This document shows positions 10,471-21,825 of a stretch of 64,000 nucleotides of DNA, one piece after another. Position 1 is the stretch's first letter; each line of letters opens with the position of its first letter. Below the pieces are notes generated by a model that ran no database searches, was not told the DNA's origin, and saw only the letters and a list, made by a program, of their open reading frames with translations. Where the stretch lies: contig NW_020653750.1 in NCBI RefSeq assembly GCF_003589595.1, forward strand, positions 4,750,557 through 4,814,556. The letters run 5' to 3'. A program made the translations under genes and the position numbers. This DNA comes from Hyposmocoma kahamanoa (Eukaryota > Arthropoda > Insecta > Lepidoptera > Cosmopterigidae).

Positions 10471-13400
10471 ATGGAGAAGGGTAACAGGAAAGTTCAGTAT
10501 CTCGTTACACTATGTGGTAAGTACTTATTGGAGAATGCTTACTCATCATAACACGGTGACTGGTTCCATATTCATTAGGTAAAAATCTAATCTATCTAAT
10601 ATTATTCGTGCGTGTGTTTGGCTCTAGGACCAGTAATTAAACAGTAACTCTAGTAAATGATGTATACGATTTTTAAATTTCTTTTTATCGGAGTTCATCC
10701 CTCGGGTTTAGTAGCAAAAGGAATTAATTCTCATGGTGATTAGTGTGCGGTTGGTACTTTCTTATTTACTACTATATTACTTGTTAATGTCTCTTGTTTC
10801 ATTGTTTTGTTTCTTGAGTAATTCATTATATGGATAAATAATTGTTTTATGAATAAATAATCGTTGACTTGAATTATTCTGCTTGTGTCATCTTCATGAA
10901 CCTATTTATACGCCCCACTGCTTTTCGTCGATTGCTGTGATCCAGCGACCTGTCCACCGGTTTTCACGGTGTTGCCATGTCTGATTTCCCGGGTTCGATC
11001 ACTGGGCGGGTCAATGTGGAAAAACGAACTTTTCTATATTGTCTCGGGTCTGGATGTTTGTGCCCACCGTCGTTGTTTCCGGTTTCCATGACACAAGTGC
11101 TTTAGTTCTTTATTTTGGGATCAGGATTAGAGCAACGTATTTGATGTTGTTTCAACGTATGTATATTTATTTACTGCTCGGCACGGGTCTCCTTTCAGTC
11201 TAGGATTTAGGCCACGCCGTCCTAGGATTTAGGTCACACAGTCCGCAACGCTGGCTCAATCCTGGTTGGCGATTTTACACGTTATCCGCGGGTTATGACC
11301 CTTTTTCGACTCACGGTCTGCTTGGGAGGTGGTAGGTCAAACTATTTGACGACCACGGCTTTATATTTACTCTATACTCTTTGGGTCTAAAATAAATTAA
11401 AAATTTCTGACAAATATTTTTTTAACTTTAAAAGAATGAATATGTTTTAATTTCTTCCAGCATCTGTAGCAGCCGTAACAATGGGTCTTTCATCAGCTTG
11501 GCCCACACCTGTTATCCCAAAATTGAAGAACAATGAAACCAACATCGAGATAACAAAGGTAAGTATGCCTATTTTTATGTTGCAGTGCAATGGTTACCAC
11601 AGCCCTCTGCGAGATAACAAAGGCAATTATGCCCATTTTTATGGTTACCATAAATGTAGTGCACAGACACTGGTCTGTGGTGTAGTGAATTGTATTTTAT
11701 GTCAAATATTTTATTGTAAAATTATAAAAGTTCTTTAAGTTTAAAATGGTTACATATTACGACTTCGAGAAAGTGTAACAAACATAGAGTTTGTTACAGT
11801 GAGTCTCAGCGTCGTATTCTAGAACTCTACTCAATGCTCAAGTCAGGATTACACTGGAAACACAAGCACTGGAAATACAACCCTAATGGCAGGGACTAGA
11901 GTATGATTTCGAGTGCTTTAAACCATACTCAAATCCTGACTTGAGCATTGAGTAGAGTTCTAGAATACGATCCTCAGTCTGTGAGTCTGAGGCCGTTATC
12001 TTTTCTGAAAAAGGTTCTGGGTGTTCTGGGAGTGCCCCAGAGTGAAATGCCTTGCATTGGTACTCATAGTACAGTGAGTTCGCTAGTTTGAGACCAGCTT
12101 ATTGGTTTGGCTGTCTGCCACATTGCCCAACTACTACAATTTTGAACTAAGCATACAGCGACAAACAGAGCAGACTGGCTTGCTCTGTTCTTACGTCAAA
12201 AAACGTATTTGCTTACTCATGGTAAAGTTAATTTTGTTCACGATAATTTTATTTAAGGTAAATTTATTCACGATAAGATTCAAGATAATTTCATTCACTA
12301 TAAAGTTTCGCTAGTAACTTCGTAATATTCTGCAATACTGCGTTATTATAAAGCTAGCGATTTGTATCGGTCGAACGTTTTAACTTGAACAACAAAATAC
12401 AACTATTTTAGTTGTATTTCAAAGAACGACTCCCAGTTCCTTGTTTGTTGTTATCGGCGGAGGCTACGTTAGAATAAATAGTGGTACAATTACAACGGGT
12501 TTTAATTATGATTTCATTACTTTATGGCATAATATTAGAGACTGAATACGGAACAAACATAGAAAAATATTTTTTCAGGACGAAGTAGCATGGATGTTAT
12601 CGATGTCAGCTCCAGGTTTCATGGCAGGCAGTTTCGCGAGCGGCTTTATGTTAGACCAGCTGGGACGTCGTTCAACTTTGCTTTGGAGCGCATTGCCTTA
12701 TGGGCTGGGTATGGTAAGTCAGATTACACTTAAACAAATCAAAACTTTCATCACTATAATCATAACTGGTGAGACCCGTTCAATTCCGAATAGTGGTTTA
12801 TTTATGCCATCGGATTAAAAATTTAAAAACAAAATTTGTCTTTATAAATACACATCAAACCCATTAGCGGTCCGTTGAGTACGGCAAAACAAGTCAACGG
12901 GATTTCCTGCACAGGGTTTTTCTTGTTCACCATCTATCATTTATGTTCTTGTTCGTTTTTGTAGACTATGGCAGCAATTTCAGTATCTCCATGGATGTTG
13001 TATCTGACTCAATTCCTGTGGAGTGCTGGAACAGCAATACTTAGTGTCGTAAGTATCTCAATCTCAATATTAGTCTAGTGAACATTTTGAATGTCAGTAC
13101 ATAAACCATTGACATGGTTCATCTATTGACTAAAATAAAAGTCGTACTTTAATTTTGAAATATACCTAGTAATTATTATCCATTCATTTTAATTTAATTT
13201 TATATCTAATTTTGTTTTATTATTTATGCCATTCTTGTATTTGTAATTCTATGATTCAAGTTGGTCGAAATAAATGACTAATTATTAACAAGTAGCTGCA
13301 TATTATTTTTTTTATTTACTCTTATTTATTATTATCAAACTATCATGCGTTGATTAAGTAGATTTGATATGTATTAATGTTTGTCTAATTTATAGGTAAT

Positions 13401-16400
13401 GACTATCTACTTTGCTGAAATATCAGACAAGGATATCAGAGCATCTTTGCAACTCCTAACCAAGTTCGCCTTCAATTTAGGCTGCTTGCTTACGATGTGT
13501 GTGGGCCCACTTCTATCCTTTTCGACTCTGAATTATATACTACTGGTGATGCCATTCAGTTATTTCGTTGCTTGTTTTTGGATTCCGGAGTCCCCATATT
13601 TCTATTTGAAGGAAGGAAAAGTGAAAGAAGCTAAGAAGGTCTTAGCGACATTGCGAGGCTACAACAAAAATGAAAAGGTGAGGGTAGACATCATCATCAT
13701 CATTAAGCCATTTATACGTCCCACTGCTGGGCACGTATTCAATCCTCAGGCGCGGGTTTTTTAGGCCATAGTCCGCCTCATTGGCTCAATACGGGTTGGG
13801 GACTTCATACGTTTTTCGAGGATTGTGAACATTCTTCGACAAACATCACGGTGTTTTCCTTCAACGGAGAGCTCATGGTAAATTTCAAATTGCGAGACAC
13901 TCGGAGGTGCGGTCCCAGATTCGAACCCAAGGTCTACTTGTAGGTCAACCTATTAGACGACCACTGCTATATATTTGTGTCTAAAATAAATTAAAAATTT
14001 CTGACAAATATTTTTTTAATTTTAAAAGAATAAATATGTTTTAATTTCATGGTAAATTTGAAATGAAACTTAGAAAAACTCAGAGGTGCCGTCGGAACCC
14101 ACGACCATTAGACTGACCTGGCTTATAGGGCTGTTAGACGGCTAGGCCTAATGGTACATAGTAGAAACGAACGTATTAGTAAGAACCAACTCGTTACATT
14201 AGTACACTTAGGGTCGTATTCCAGAACTCATCATATATCAGAACTCTACTCAATGCTCAAGTCAGGACTTGAGTATGATTTCAAGCACTGGAAATACGAC
14301 CCTAATGGCAAGGACTTGAGTATGATTTCTAGTGCTTTAAATCATACTCACGTCCTGACTTGAGCATTGAAATACGACACTTAGCCTTAGTTATTTGGAT
14401 TTGTCTGTACAGATATATTCATACTTCCCGAGTTTGTTGAACTATTATATGACTATACTTAGTAATAATAAAGCTCCTCGTGAAAGAGTTCGTCCAGGGA
14501 AGTACTGCCTATTTTACCTTAACCTTACCTATTTCTGCCGCCAAACAGTAATTTGAGCCTTACCGCGTTCCAGTTTTGAAGGGTAAGGGTGCTGGTGAAA
14601 TTACAGGTACGTTGGACTTTTTTTTTGTCAACTTATGTCTCAGAGTGACAGGCGCAGTGTCAATGCCCTTAAGATCTTTGCGACTTAAAGCTTAAAGAAC
14701 TGAAAACTTAAAGATCACTGCAACTGTTATGGATAGGCGTGCCGCTTACCACTGTGTTCGTCCCGTCACTATCATAAAAAAAAATACTTGGACGTGGATT
14801 ACTCAAGCCGTTGTAATTTAATTTGTAGCGCCTAGAAGAAGATTTCCTACAAATGCAAGAAGATGTTAAAAAAGAGACGCGTCGTTCCAGCTCTCCCAAA
14901 GAACTGTTCACTAGAAAACAGTATAGAAAGGCAATCATTATTGCTGCCGGTATGTCACTTTCTCTGGTTGAGGTTAATCAAATCGTAATACTTTACTTTT
15001 TTGGTGAACGAAGAAAACATATTGAACATTGGGTAAAAATCAATTAGATCCCAAGTATACAAATTTAAATAATGTCGATAAAATTATTAACAATTCCCGC
15101 TGTTTTGACGCTGGTGTCGTTACTTAACAAAAATGTTATAAATTTCAGGTTTAAAAATGACGCAAATAATGACGGGCGCGGTAACGATACAGCAGTATTT
15201 GGGCCTGATTATGGAAGACAGTGGTATTGACTGGACATTGCCCAAGATTTGTATTACTTTCGGAGCTATCAGATTTGTTGTCAGTGAGTAATTTATTTAC
15301 TTATATGGTAATAAGATTGTAATTATTTACAACAAATATTCCGGCGCCGTCTTGAATGTTTCTGGAGCCAGTTCTTGTTTTCCAAGTCTTCAGTTCGGGA
15401 GATACGGGTTTCTGGGCGGTTATGAGAGTGACAAACAGTCAGTATTCATCATTAAAATCTAACCTGGCATGATCATAAACTATTTTGATATATAATATTT
15501 GTTGAGATTTTTTTGTGAAATGATTCTACTAGTTTTGTTATGATCATGAATACAAACATCGAACACATAGAAAACCTTCGCCGACCCGATCGGACTTGAA
15601 GCCACCTCCATGCTGCACCGTGCTACACTGCTCTAACCATCTGAGCCACGGGTCCAGTTATTGAGACGTCGAAATTCGTCCGCACGTCCGTACGGCATTC
15701 GTCGCCGGTGATAAGGTTATTTGGATAACCTTCTCACCGGGTCCATTTACCGAGCGTAGTTTTGGAACTACGCTCGGTAAATGGACTCGTGGCTCAGATG
15801 GTTAGAGCAATGCTACGGTGCAGTATATATGTGGGTTCAAGTCACACCGGGTCAACTAAAAAAAATTTTTCTGTGTGTTCGACCTTTGCATTCATAATCA
15901 TAATATGATTATAATACTCTCATATAACACTACTCCCAAAAAAAAAAATCCACTTAATCCTTTTATTGTTCCCAATCCCTTTGTCGATTGAAATAGTTTA
16001 TATTTACGTTAAATATGGTTCGAGTTATTGACTTATACAAATAATAATATAGTAATAACGCACACAACCACAAATTACACCCAAACTCTCTGAAGTAATA
16101 AATCGAACCCGGGACCTCTGCGTGACAGTCCAGCATTTAAACCGTTCGGCCAAGGAGGCAGTTAAACTTATACAAATATTTCCTCATTATCCTATTTACG
16201 AGTCAGGCTCTTGTCGGTATTAGCCTCCTCCACTTCTCACGGCTTACAGCCAGCTACTTGACCTCTTTATAGCTGCTCACTTTGACGTTCTTCTTTATTT
16301 GTTTACTGTACGCCATTCTTGGTCTTTCCTCTATCTTTTTCCTTCTATCTTCCCTCAATTACAACTCACATAAATATGTCACTAAGAGAGAGATGTTTTT

Positions 16401-17529
16401 TAAATATTTTTCCTTTTCTGTTGTCTATTGTTTTTAAAAGATTTCTCTCCTCAATAATCCTTTTAAAACTATTTCGTATGATACAAAATGACACGACGAA
16501 CAAGTCGTGTGCGTGGTTGTAAGCGACATGCCTGTCCATAATAGGTGCAGTGCTGCACAGAGAGCTATCTATAATCGCAAAAATTTGAAGGGCACTGCCA
16601 CTGCGCCCGTCACTCTAAAGACATAAGTTGACAAGTCTCATGTGCCTGTAATTTCACATTTACCCTTATCCTTCAAAACCGGAACGCAGTAATGCTCACA
16701 TTACTGGTTGGCTGCAGGAATAGGTGCGATGGTAGTGCTTCCCTGGACGAACTCTTTTACAAGGAGCTCTACTACTACATTTTTCAATTGATACTACTCA
16801 ATCCATTTTATATTCTCTGGGTATTTGGGTATGGCTAATTATGTGTTTTTTTTATATGCGAAAAAAAACTCGACATTAAAATAGGCGATGTTCTACTAAT
16901 TTCCTTTAGTTATACTTGAATAGTAATGCTTTTTTTTTTCAGGTCTATTGCCTTCAGTGCTAGCTGACAAATTGGGACGTCGACCTCTTCTTATTTACTC
17001 CTATTTCGGAGTGACGGTCTGTCTCGCTGTAGTCGGTATTTATTTCTTCCTAATGGAAGTGATTGGCCTCAGCAAAGAAGTTCTTAGTCCATATGGCTTC
17101 ATTACTCTGACTGGAATCATTTGCTCCAATGTAATTTCTACTATAGGATTTCAGTCAATTGTACATGTAGTTGCTGGAGAAATCTTTCCTTTGAATGTTA
17201 AAGCGACAGCTATGACGGCGTTAAGTATCTTCGGTGGTGTATTAAGTTTCCTGGTGGCACGAGGGTATCAAATTTTAAAAGACTGCTTGGGTCTATGTGG
17301 TGTGTTTTGGATATTCGCCGGAGTAGCTCTCTTTGGAGCAATATTTTCTATCGCAATCATTCCTGAGACGAAAGGAAAGAGTTTGAGAGAGATACAAGAA
17401 CAACTGCAGGGTGATTTCTATTATGAAGATGAAGTGGCTACAGAGAATATGGTTATACCTAATGGTACTTGTGAAAGTGGTAATGATGACGTTGAGTTGA
17501 GAGAATTGAAGAAACACGAAGTTGCTTGA
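10471..17529 (+). CDS. Tret1-like MFS sugar transporter, copy 1 (complete, 8 coding exons)
   Basis: A predicted 12-helix plasma-membrane carrier of the insect facilitated trehalose transporter-like (Tret1-like) group. Exons 10471-10516, 11461-11558, 12579-12713, 12965-13048, 13396-13677, 14829-14949, 15149-15283 and 16943-17529 join in frame to 495 residues. Visible family signatures are D74-LGRR79 in the loop after helix 2, E129 and R136 (YFAEISDKDIR), PESP 185-188, D309-KLGRR314, GEIFP 379-383 and PETKGKS 441-447. The helix 7 motif QQxxGxN is degenerate: Q261 and G265 remain, but the second Gln is Ile262 and the Asn is Val267. The substrate is therefore uncertain and could be another sugar or polyol. 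The ATG (GACCATGG context) lies three bases after an AG acceptor at 10466-10467, implying an upstream 5' UTR exon. The C-terminus ends in an acidic, polar tail. Its tandem partner lies at 30320-41562. Confidence 0.92.
10890..11460 (+). repeat. Interspersed repeat, family G, in intron 1, split by a SINE
   Basis: The left end CCTATTTATACGCCCCACTG (about 10901) resumes after the SINE as ACTGCTCGGCACGGGTCTCC (about 11172). It continues with GGCTCAATCCTGGTTGG and GACGACCACGGCTTTATAT. The shared block GTCTAAAATAAATTAAAAAT ... TATGTTTTAATTTC runs to within seven bases of the exon 2 acceptor at 11460. The same series occurs at about 13690-14047 in intron 5. ACTGCT on both sides of the SINE may be its target duplication. 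Confidence 0.65.
10930..11145 (+). repeat. tRNA-derived SINE, family B, inserted in family G repeat
   Basis: CACCGGTTTTCACGGTG, then the B box CCCGGGTTCGATCACTGG, then GTCTCGGGTCTGGATGTTTG, GACACAAGTGCTTTAG and AGCAACGTATTTGATG. The 5' tRNA-like head is diverged. Other copies are at 26.3, 35.8 and 44.0 kb. Confidence 0.75.
11812..11970. repeat. Palindromic MITE-like element in intron 2
   Basis: About 40-bp terminal arms (TCGTATTCTAGAACTCTACT, CAATGCTCAAGTCAGGATT) are perfect inverted copies around a central part containing AAATACAACCCTAATGGCAG. A small hairpin (GTAACAAACAT ... TTTGTTAC, about 11774-11796) lies just upstream. A second family member is in intron 5. Confidence 0.85.
13690..14060 (+). 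repeat. Interspersed repeat, family G, in intron 5
   Basis: ACATCATCATCATCATTAAG, CCATTTATACGTCCCACTGC, TGGGCACGTATTCAATCC, TGGCTCAATACGGGTTGG, then GACGACCACTGCTATAT and GTCTAAAATAAATTAAAAAT up to TATGTTTTAATTTC. It begins about 12 bases after the exon 5 donor (13677) and parallels 10890-11460. Confidence 0.65.
14213..14378. repeat. Palindromic MITE-like element in intron 5
   Basis: Same family as 11812-11970: CTCTACTCAATGCTCAAGTC on the left and GTCCTGACTTGAGCATTG on the right, with AAATACGACCCTAATGGCAA between. The right arm is shortened and the left arm carries a small insertion (CATCATATATCAGAA). Confidence 0.75.
14465..14790 (-). repeat. Interspersed repeat, family C, long copy in intron 5
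   Basis: Runs from TAAAGCTCCTCGTGAAAGAG through TTCGTCCAGGGAAGTACTGC, ATTTCTGCCGCCAAACAGTA, GGGTGCTGGTGAAATTACAG and AACTTATGTCTCAGAGTGAC to GGATAGGCGTGCCGCTTACC and an A-rich end. It lies within 40 bp of the exon 6 acceptor (14828). Confidence 0.75.
15515..15660 (-). repeat. tRNA-like SINE, family F, left member of a head-to-head pair (intron 7)
   Basis: Read on the minus strand it has TGGCTCAGATGGTTAGAGCA (A-box-like) and GGCTTCAAGTCCGATCGGGT (B-box-like), then a TCTATGTGTTCGATG ... ATTCATGATCATAAC tail. It faces the copy at 15780-15930. The region lies between exons 7 and 8 of the first transporter. Confidence 0.65.
15707..15785. repeat. Two adjacent perfect or near-perfect hairpins between the SINE pair
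   Basis: Hairpin 1 (15707-15738): GGTGATAAGGTTAT, TTGG loop, ATAACCTTCTCACC, with one mismatch. Hairpin 2 (15742-15785): arm TCCATTTACCGAGCGTAGTT, TTGG loop, perfect 20-bp complementary arm. Both share the same TTGG loop. Confidence 0.85.
15780..15930 (+). repeat. tRNA-like SINE, family F, right member of a head-to-head pair
   Basis: CTCGTGGCTCAGATGGTTAG gives an A-box-like head and GGGTTCAAGTCACACCGGGT a B-box-like sequence. A TTTTTCTGTGTGTTCGACC ... ATTCATAATCATAA tail follows. The intervening region is too long and unstructured for a functional tRNA. Confidence 0.65.
16052..16163 (-). repeat. SINE, family A, internally deleted (intron 7)
   Basis: On the plus strand: ACCACAAATTACACCCAAAC, AATCGAACCCGGGACCTC (B box), CGTTCGGCCAAGGAGGCAGT (A-box head). 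The middle CACCCGCGACACAGGG segment is missing. Confidence 0.7.
16480..16780 (+). repeat. Interspersed repeat, family C (intron 7)
   Basis: GACGAACAAGTCGTGTGCG, TAAGCGACATGCCTGTCCAT, GGGCACTGCCACTGCGCCCG, AAGTTGACAAGTCTCATGTG, TCAAAACCGGAACGCAGTAA, TGCTCACATTACTGG, then TTCCCTGGACGAACTC and AAGGAGCTCTACTACTA. This is one of the most complete copies. A 61-bp stretch before exon 8 is AT-rich. Confidence 0.75.
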
Positions 17530-17840
17530 ATAATTTTGATACACATATATTTTTTGGTAATTGTATGAATGAAACAATTTATTTTACTGACAGTAACGTA
17601 TGTTGCATTTATTGAATAATGAACTGCAGGCACTTAATATATTTGCTGCTCAGGTATACCCAGTAGAGGCAGCGCAGTACCGAACCTTTCAAAGAACTAT
17701 ACCTTATTGTTGAGAGGCTAATTTAGGTACACTTTTCATTGTCCGTGGCGGAACAAACTACCGATGACAGTATATAAATCACTGCGCGGCTTTACTCCTT
17801 TTTATTTTGCATTGAAAGAAACGTATACTTTGTTTTGTAG

Positions 17841-18053
17841 ATGATATGTTTTATATTACATAGCACTTTGCAACGTGCCTGCGCACTGAGCGACTCGGTG
17901 ATGCTCGGCACCTCGTGCTGCATCTTCCTCATTTTAGAATCTCCTTATCTGGTAGAATCTCGTTTTAATAATGCATCACAGCGTTATGTCGATGTCGCCT
18001 GGTTGTGGCAATTTGAGGTGTTCCTAAAGGTTTTAAGAAAAAACGTTAATTAA
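17841..18053 (+). pseudogene. Possible relic of a third sugar-transporter exon
   Basis: A 70-codon open frame 0.3 kb behind copy 1 reads GTSCCIFLILESPYLVESRF and then NNASQRYVDVAWLWQFEVFL. ESPYL resembles the PESPxxL signature after MFS helix 6, and the spacing to AWL fits the following cytoplasmic segment. AG acceptor-like sites occur at about 17839 and 17865. It is GC-richer than its flanks, is not joined to other recognisable exons and has no counterpart of PESP's first Pro. A TATATAAATC box at about 17771 is nearby. It could be chance similarity. Confidence 0.3.
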
Positions 18054-18869
18054 ATTGTAAATGAGAGAGTTAAGAGAGTAAAGATTACTTATTTTAAAAA
18101 AAACATGCAATACTCTTTTAAACGGTCAATTTTTTTTACTCATAATCTATTAAGTCATATAGAACTCAAGACTCGGTGAATTGTCTTTAAAAGACTGATT
18201 TATAGTGTAATTAGTAATAAATTTTTAGATTTCTTTTTACTAAATAAATTATTTAGATTTAGTCTTTCTAAATAAATTATTTAGATTTCTTCTTTCTAAA
18301 TAAATTATTTATAGATTTCTTTGGGATAGACAAAACAATGCAATGGTACTCGACAACAGGCAAGCTAGAGGACGGCTGTCCCACGCCTATACCTACCACA
18401 CGGAGAGAGTTCCTTAAATACCGAAGATAGAAAATTTTACTGAAAGAAGACTTAATTTTGATTTTAAAAACAATTCCAATTGCGTTCAAAGATTTTTAAA
18501 TAATAGCCTGTCTATACCGGGAATCGAACCCGCCAAATGTGAAAAAAACCACCTGTAGTTTTACTACACTGATGGAAAGCTTCAATCATAGGGATTATTT
18601 TGTTCTAAATAACATACCATCTTAAATAAAAGGAAGATCATGAAATTTAACATTTAATAAAATAATTAGGTATACTTAACTGCAACTTACAATCAATAAT
18701 TTAAGTTACCAAATGATCAAAATGTGTCAAAATCAGTATATTAAAATTACAGGTATTTTTTTTCACATTTGTCGGGTTTGATTCTCGGTATAGACAGACA
18801 ATTATTTAAAAACCTTTGAATGCAGTTAGAATTGTTTCTAAAATAAAAATAAAAAAGGCCTTGTTTGAA

Positions 18870-18948
18870 AAGTGTTTGTTGTTGAAGAGTGTTTCGATCT
18901 TTGTATTAATAATTATAACAAACTGGTGGAGTAATTTCACAAAAAACA
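18870..18948 (+). repeat. SINE family F tail fragment
   Basis: GTGTTTCGATCTTTGTATTA, ATAATTATAACAAACTGG and TGGAGTAATTTCACAAAAAA form the family F tail without a tRNA-like head. Around it, 18480-19030 contains inverted stretches (for example CTGTCTATACCGGGAATCG at 18510 and CGGTATAGACAGAC at 18787) that suggest a larger decayed palindromic element. Confidence 0.5.
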
Positions 18949-19749
18949 ATTGAATATCTATTCAATAAAAATTTAAAAGAAAGACTTTTTTCAGTAAAAT
19001 TTTCTGTCTACGGTATTTAAGGTACTTTCCCTCCATGTGGTATAGCCGTGAGACGTCCTGTATGCTATGTGCTTTCATGCCACCTACTGACGGCGACAAA
19101 ATTTAAATTTTGAGCATGAATTTTGAATAGACTAAGAACATAGCGAAACCAAATGTGATGGATGAAAATGATTAACAAACATTTTCAACATTAACATTTT
19201 ATTATTCACAAGTATGTATAAGTACTTAAGGAATTCGCTGCGTTTTTTGATTGACCAAATAAGCATTTTTTGTTTCGTCTTTTTTAATGCGCAACAAATG
19301 GCACACCCGCATCAACTCTAATACAATAATAAAATGGCAAGTGTGACAAGTAAAAATACCATGGTTATGTTTCCGAATAAATGCCTACCAACTAATCTAA
19401 AATGATTATTAGTTTACCTTTTACTGAGTACAATGTTGACACAATTTTTCAAATTTTTACCGAAGTTTATGCGCGGTGTCGCAATAAAATCCAGTAAACG
19501 ACGATTTTTGACTTTTGACGATATTGAAGCTGGTGTGCGGAATCAACGGATAATTTATCTGTTGATTTAAACCTATGTAACTAGAAATGGCAATCGCAAA
19601 TTGCACTTGAATTAAGTACAAACTAAGCATCATATAATCAAAATCGACAGTCGGCCAGTTCAATTTTGGAATTAGTTTTTTATTATAAATAAAATTTCTT
19701 TTTTATATATTACGTTTTTCTTTTATTGTATTTATTATAATTTATTATA

Positions 19750-19832
19750 GTACCTAGCAGTAGAGCTTCTTGTGAACGAGTTCATTCAGGGAGAAACTGC
19801 CACCTTACTATTTCCGCCGCCAAAAAGTTGAA
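19750..19832 (-). repeat. Truncated interspersed repeat, family C
   Basis: AGCAGTAGAGCTTCTTGTGA, ACGAGTTCATTCAGGGAG, AACTGCCACCTTACTATTTC, CGCCGCCAAAAAG match one end of family C. The remainder is lost. Confidence 0.65.
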
Positions 19833-20561
19833 ACTAAGAAGTTTTTTTTGGGAACCTTTTCACACGGACCACTTTTCGCCCTAATTAGAAAGGTGTAACT
19901 TAACAACTGTTTTATTATTTTCAAAATGGCAATCGATATAATTGTTGTATGACAACTCAACTTAATGACAACTGTTTTCCATCATATAAGCTATCAAAGT
20001 TGTATATACAGGTCGACCAGCCTACTATGGTGCGATATTAACTATCTTAGTCGTTGACGTCCATTATGTATGATATATTCAAACTAACCGGTCCTATAAT
20101 CTGGAAGTGGAGTAGTGACAGGTAAAGCAGGATGGGTACATAGGTTAGTGGGGTAGACCCTCGCGTTTGGAGGGAGAGTCCCCACATAAGCTGAGTTTCT
20201 CTGGGCTCAGGGGTATCTATAAAGATTTCCCCCGTAAAAAAAAATATGGGTACATGGGTACTTATATTACGAGGCCGACATAAACGCCCGAACTTTTCAG
20301 GTCTTTTAAAAATAGATTTAAAAAAATCTGAGAGTGGGAACGCGTTTATATTAATAACTCTTTGTTATTTCCGTCGCTGTGTTGAGTGTAGAGATAAATA
20401 ATTTCATGTCATTGTCAAGAGCACAAATTTCACACTTTGAACCATTCTTATCGCACGTGGTATGCAGTTGAATTGAAAGCTCAAGTGTTAAGCTTAACGT
20501 GCTTCTGACCCTGCACAAGGATTTCAATTTGTGGATGACATATGATTCAACATCTATCTCT

Positions 20562-20745
20562 TTACTTCTTATCGAATCGATGGTATGGAATAAATATGGA
20601 ATACTTGCCATCATCGTGAAAGGATTTGCCATCGGCGTAAGGTACTCGCCGATTGTTGCCAGGGTGCCGTAGATGGACAGGAAACGAATGGTATGTACTT
20701 ACGTGGTGAGAGGAGGCTCCTTTCGTGCACCTCACTACTATACTT
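20562..20745 (+). repeat. Interspersed repeat, family D
   Basis: TTCTTATCGAATCGATGGTA, GAAAGGATTTGCCATCGGCG, AAGGTACTCGCCGATTGTTG, CGAATGGTATGTACTTACG and AGAGGAGGCTCCTTTCGTGC. Pieces of the same sequence flank the family C copy at 9.9-10.1 kb. Confidence 0.55.
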
Positions 20746-21825
20746 AAAGTAACGGGTATGTTAGATTTCAATGTTTTTCTACCAATTTCTATACTTATTA
20801 TATACATTAGCATTATGTGAAATACTGGCTCAGTCCGATAAAACAAATCAGTGTCGCTTCGGCTTTAAATCTAACGACATAATGTTAGGTAAGTGAAATA
20901 ACTGTGAGACGGTGGTGCTTTACAAGAAACCTGTATCATAACCTTAGTGAAAGTAAAATAAGGGCTCGGTTCAGATGAATTTATAAGATGTAGAAAGAAT
21001 AAAAGGCTGTAACAAAAATACAATGACATGAAAAGGTACAAAGAAAAAAGGTAACAGTACAAAACACTCCCTAAACAGTCGCATGGACAGTCCACTCACC
21101 CCAAGAGCGTAAAGCTTATATTCTAATGATGAAAAAGAAGTAACTCACGTGAAGTTAGGGTTTTAATTGAGGATACTTCATGAGCACGTCCTTTGGCTTT
21201 AAGAATTTTGATGGGAGTGATAACGGGACGAACCAAAGTAAGAATATCGAAGAAAAGGAATTAGAGAACGATTCAAAATTTCAAAAATGGCCTGGAGTCG
21301 GAAAAGAGTCATCATCAGCATCATCACAAACTTACTGAGGCAATGTCGCAGGCACCACTTACCGAGGTAGTACCTAAGTCGAATGATGATCCATATTTTA
21401 TATAAAATAAACAAAACAAATCAAACACGTGTTAGATAGAATTTATTTAAAAAAAAATACATGTGTATGTTTTTGACATACACACAAGTTTGGTGTGAGA
21501 ATGCAGTAGTATGTACGCGTGTGGCTAGCCTGTATGTAGTATAGAATTCCCGCATTCCGTGGGCAACCGCAATCACATCCAGACGTGCTATTTATTTTAT
21601 TGTCAAAACAAGTGAAAACAAATCAAAAAGATTATGACACACATTTTTATTTTGGATTGCATGAAGTAAAAAAAAATATTTTATTTTTTTGAACAATACA
21701 CGTAAATCGGAATTTTTCAGCAGTATTTGGAAGAAACTTAGGTAAGTCTTTCATGAGCATTATTCAAAGACTTTAATTCTAGGGTCGGCGGACTAAAGTA
21801 CATAAGTAAAAAAGTGCTTCATTTG

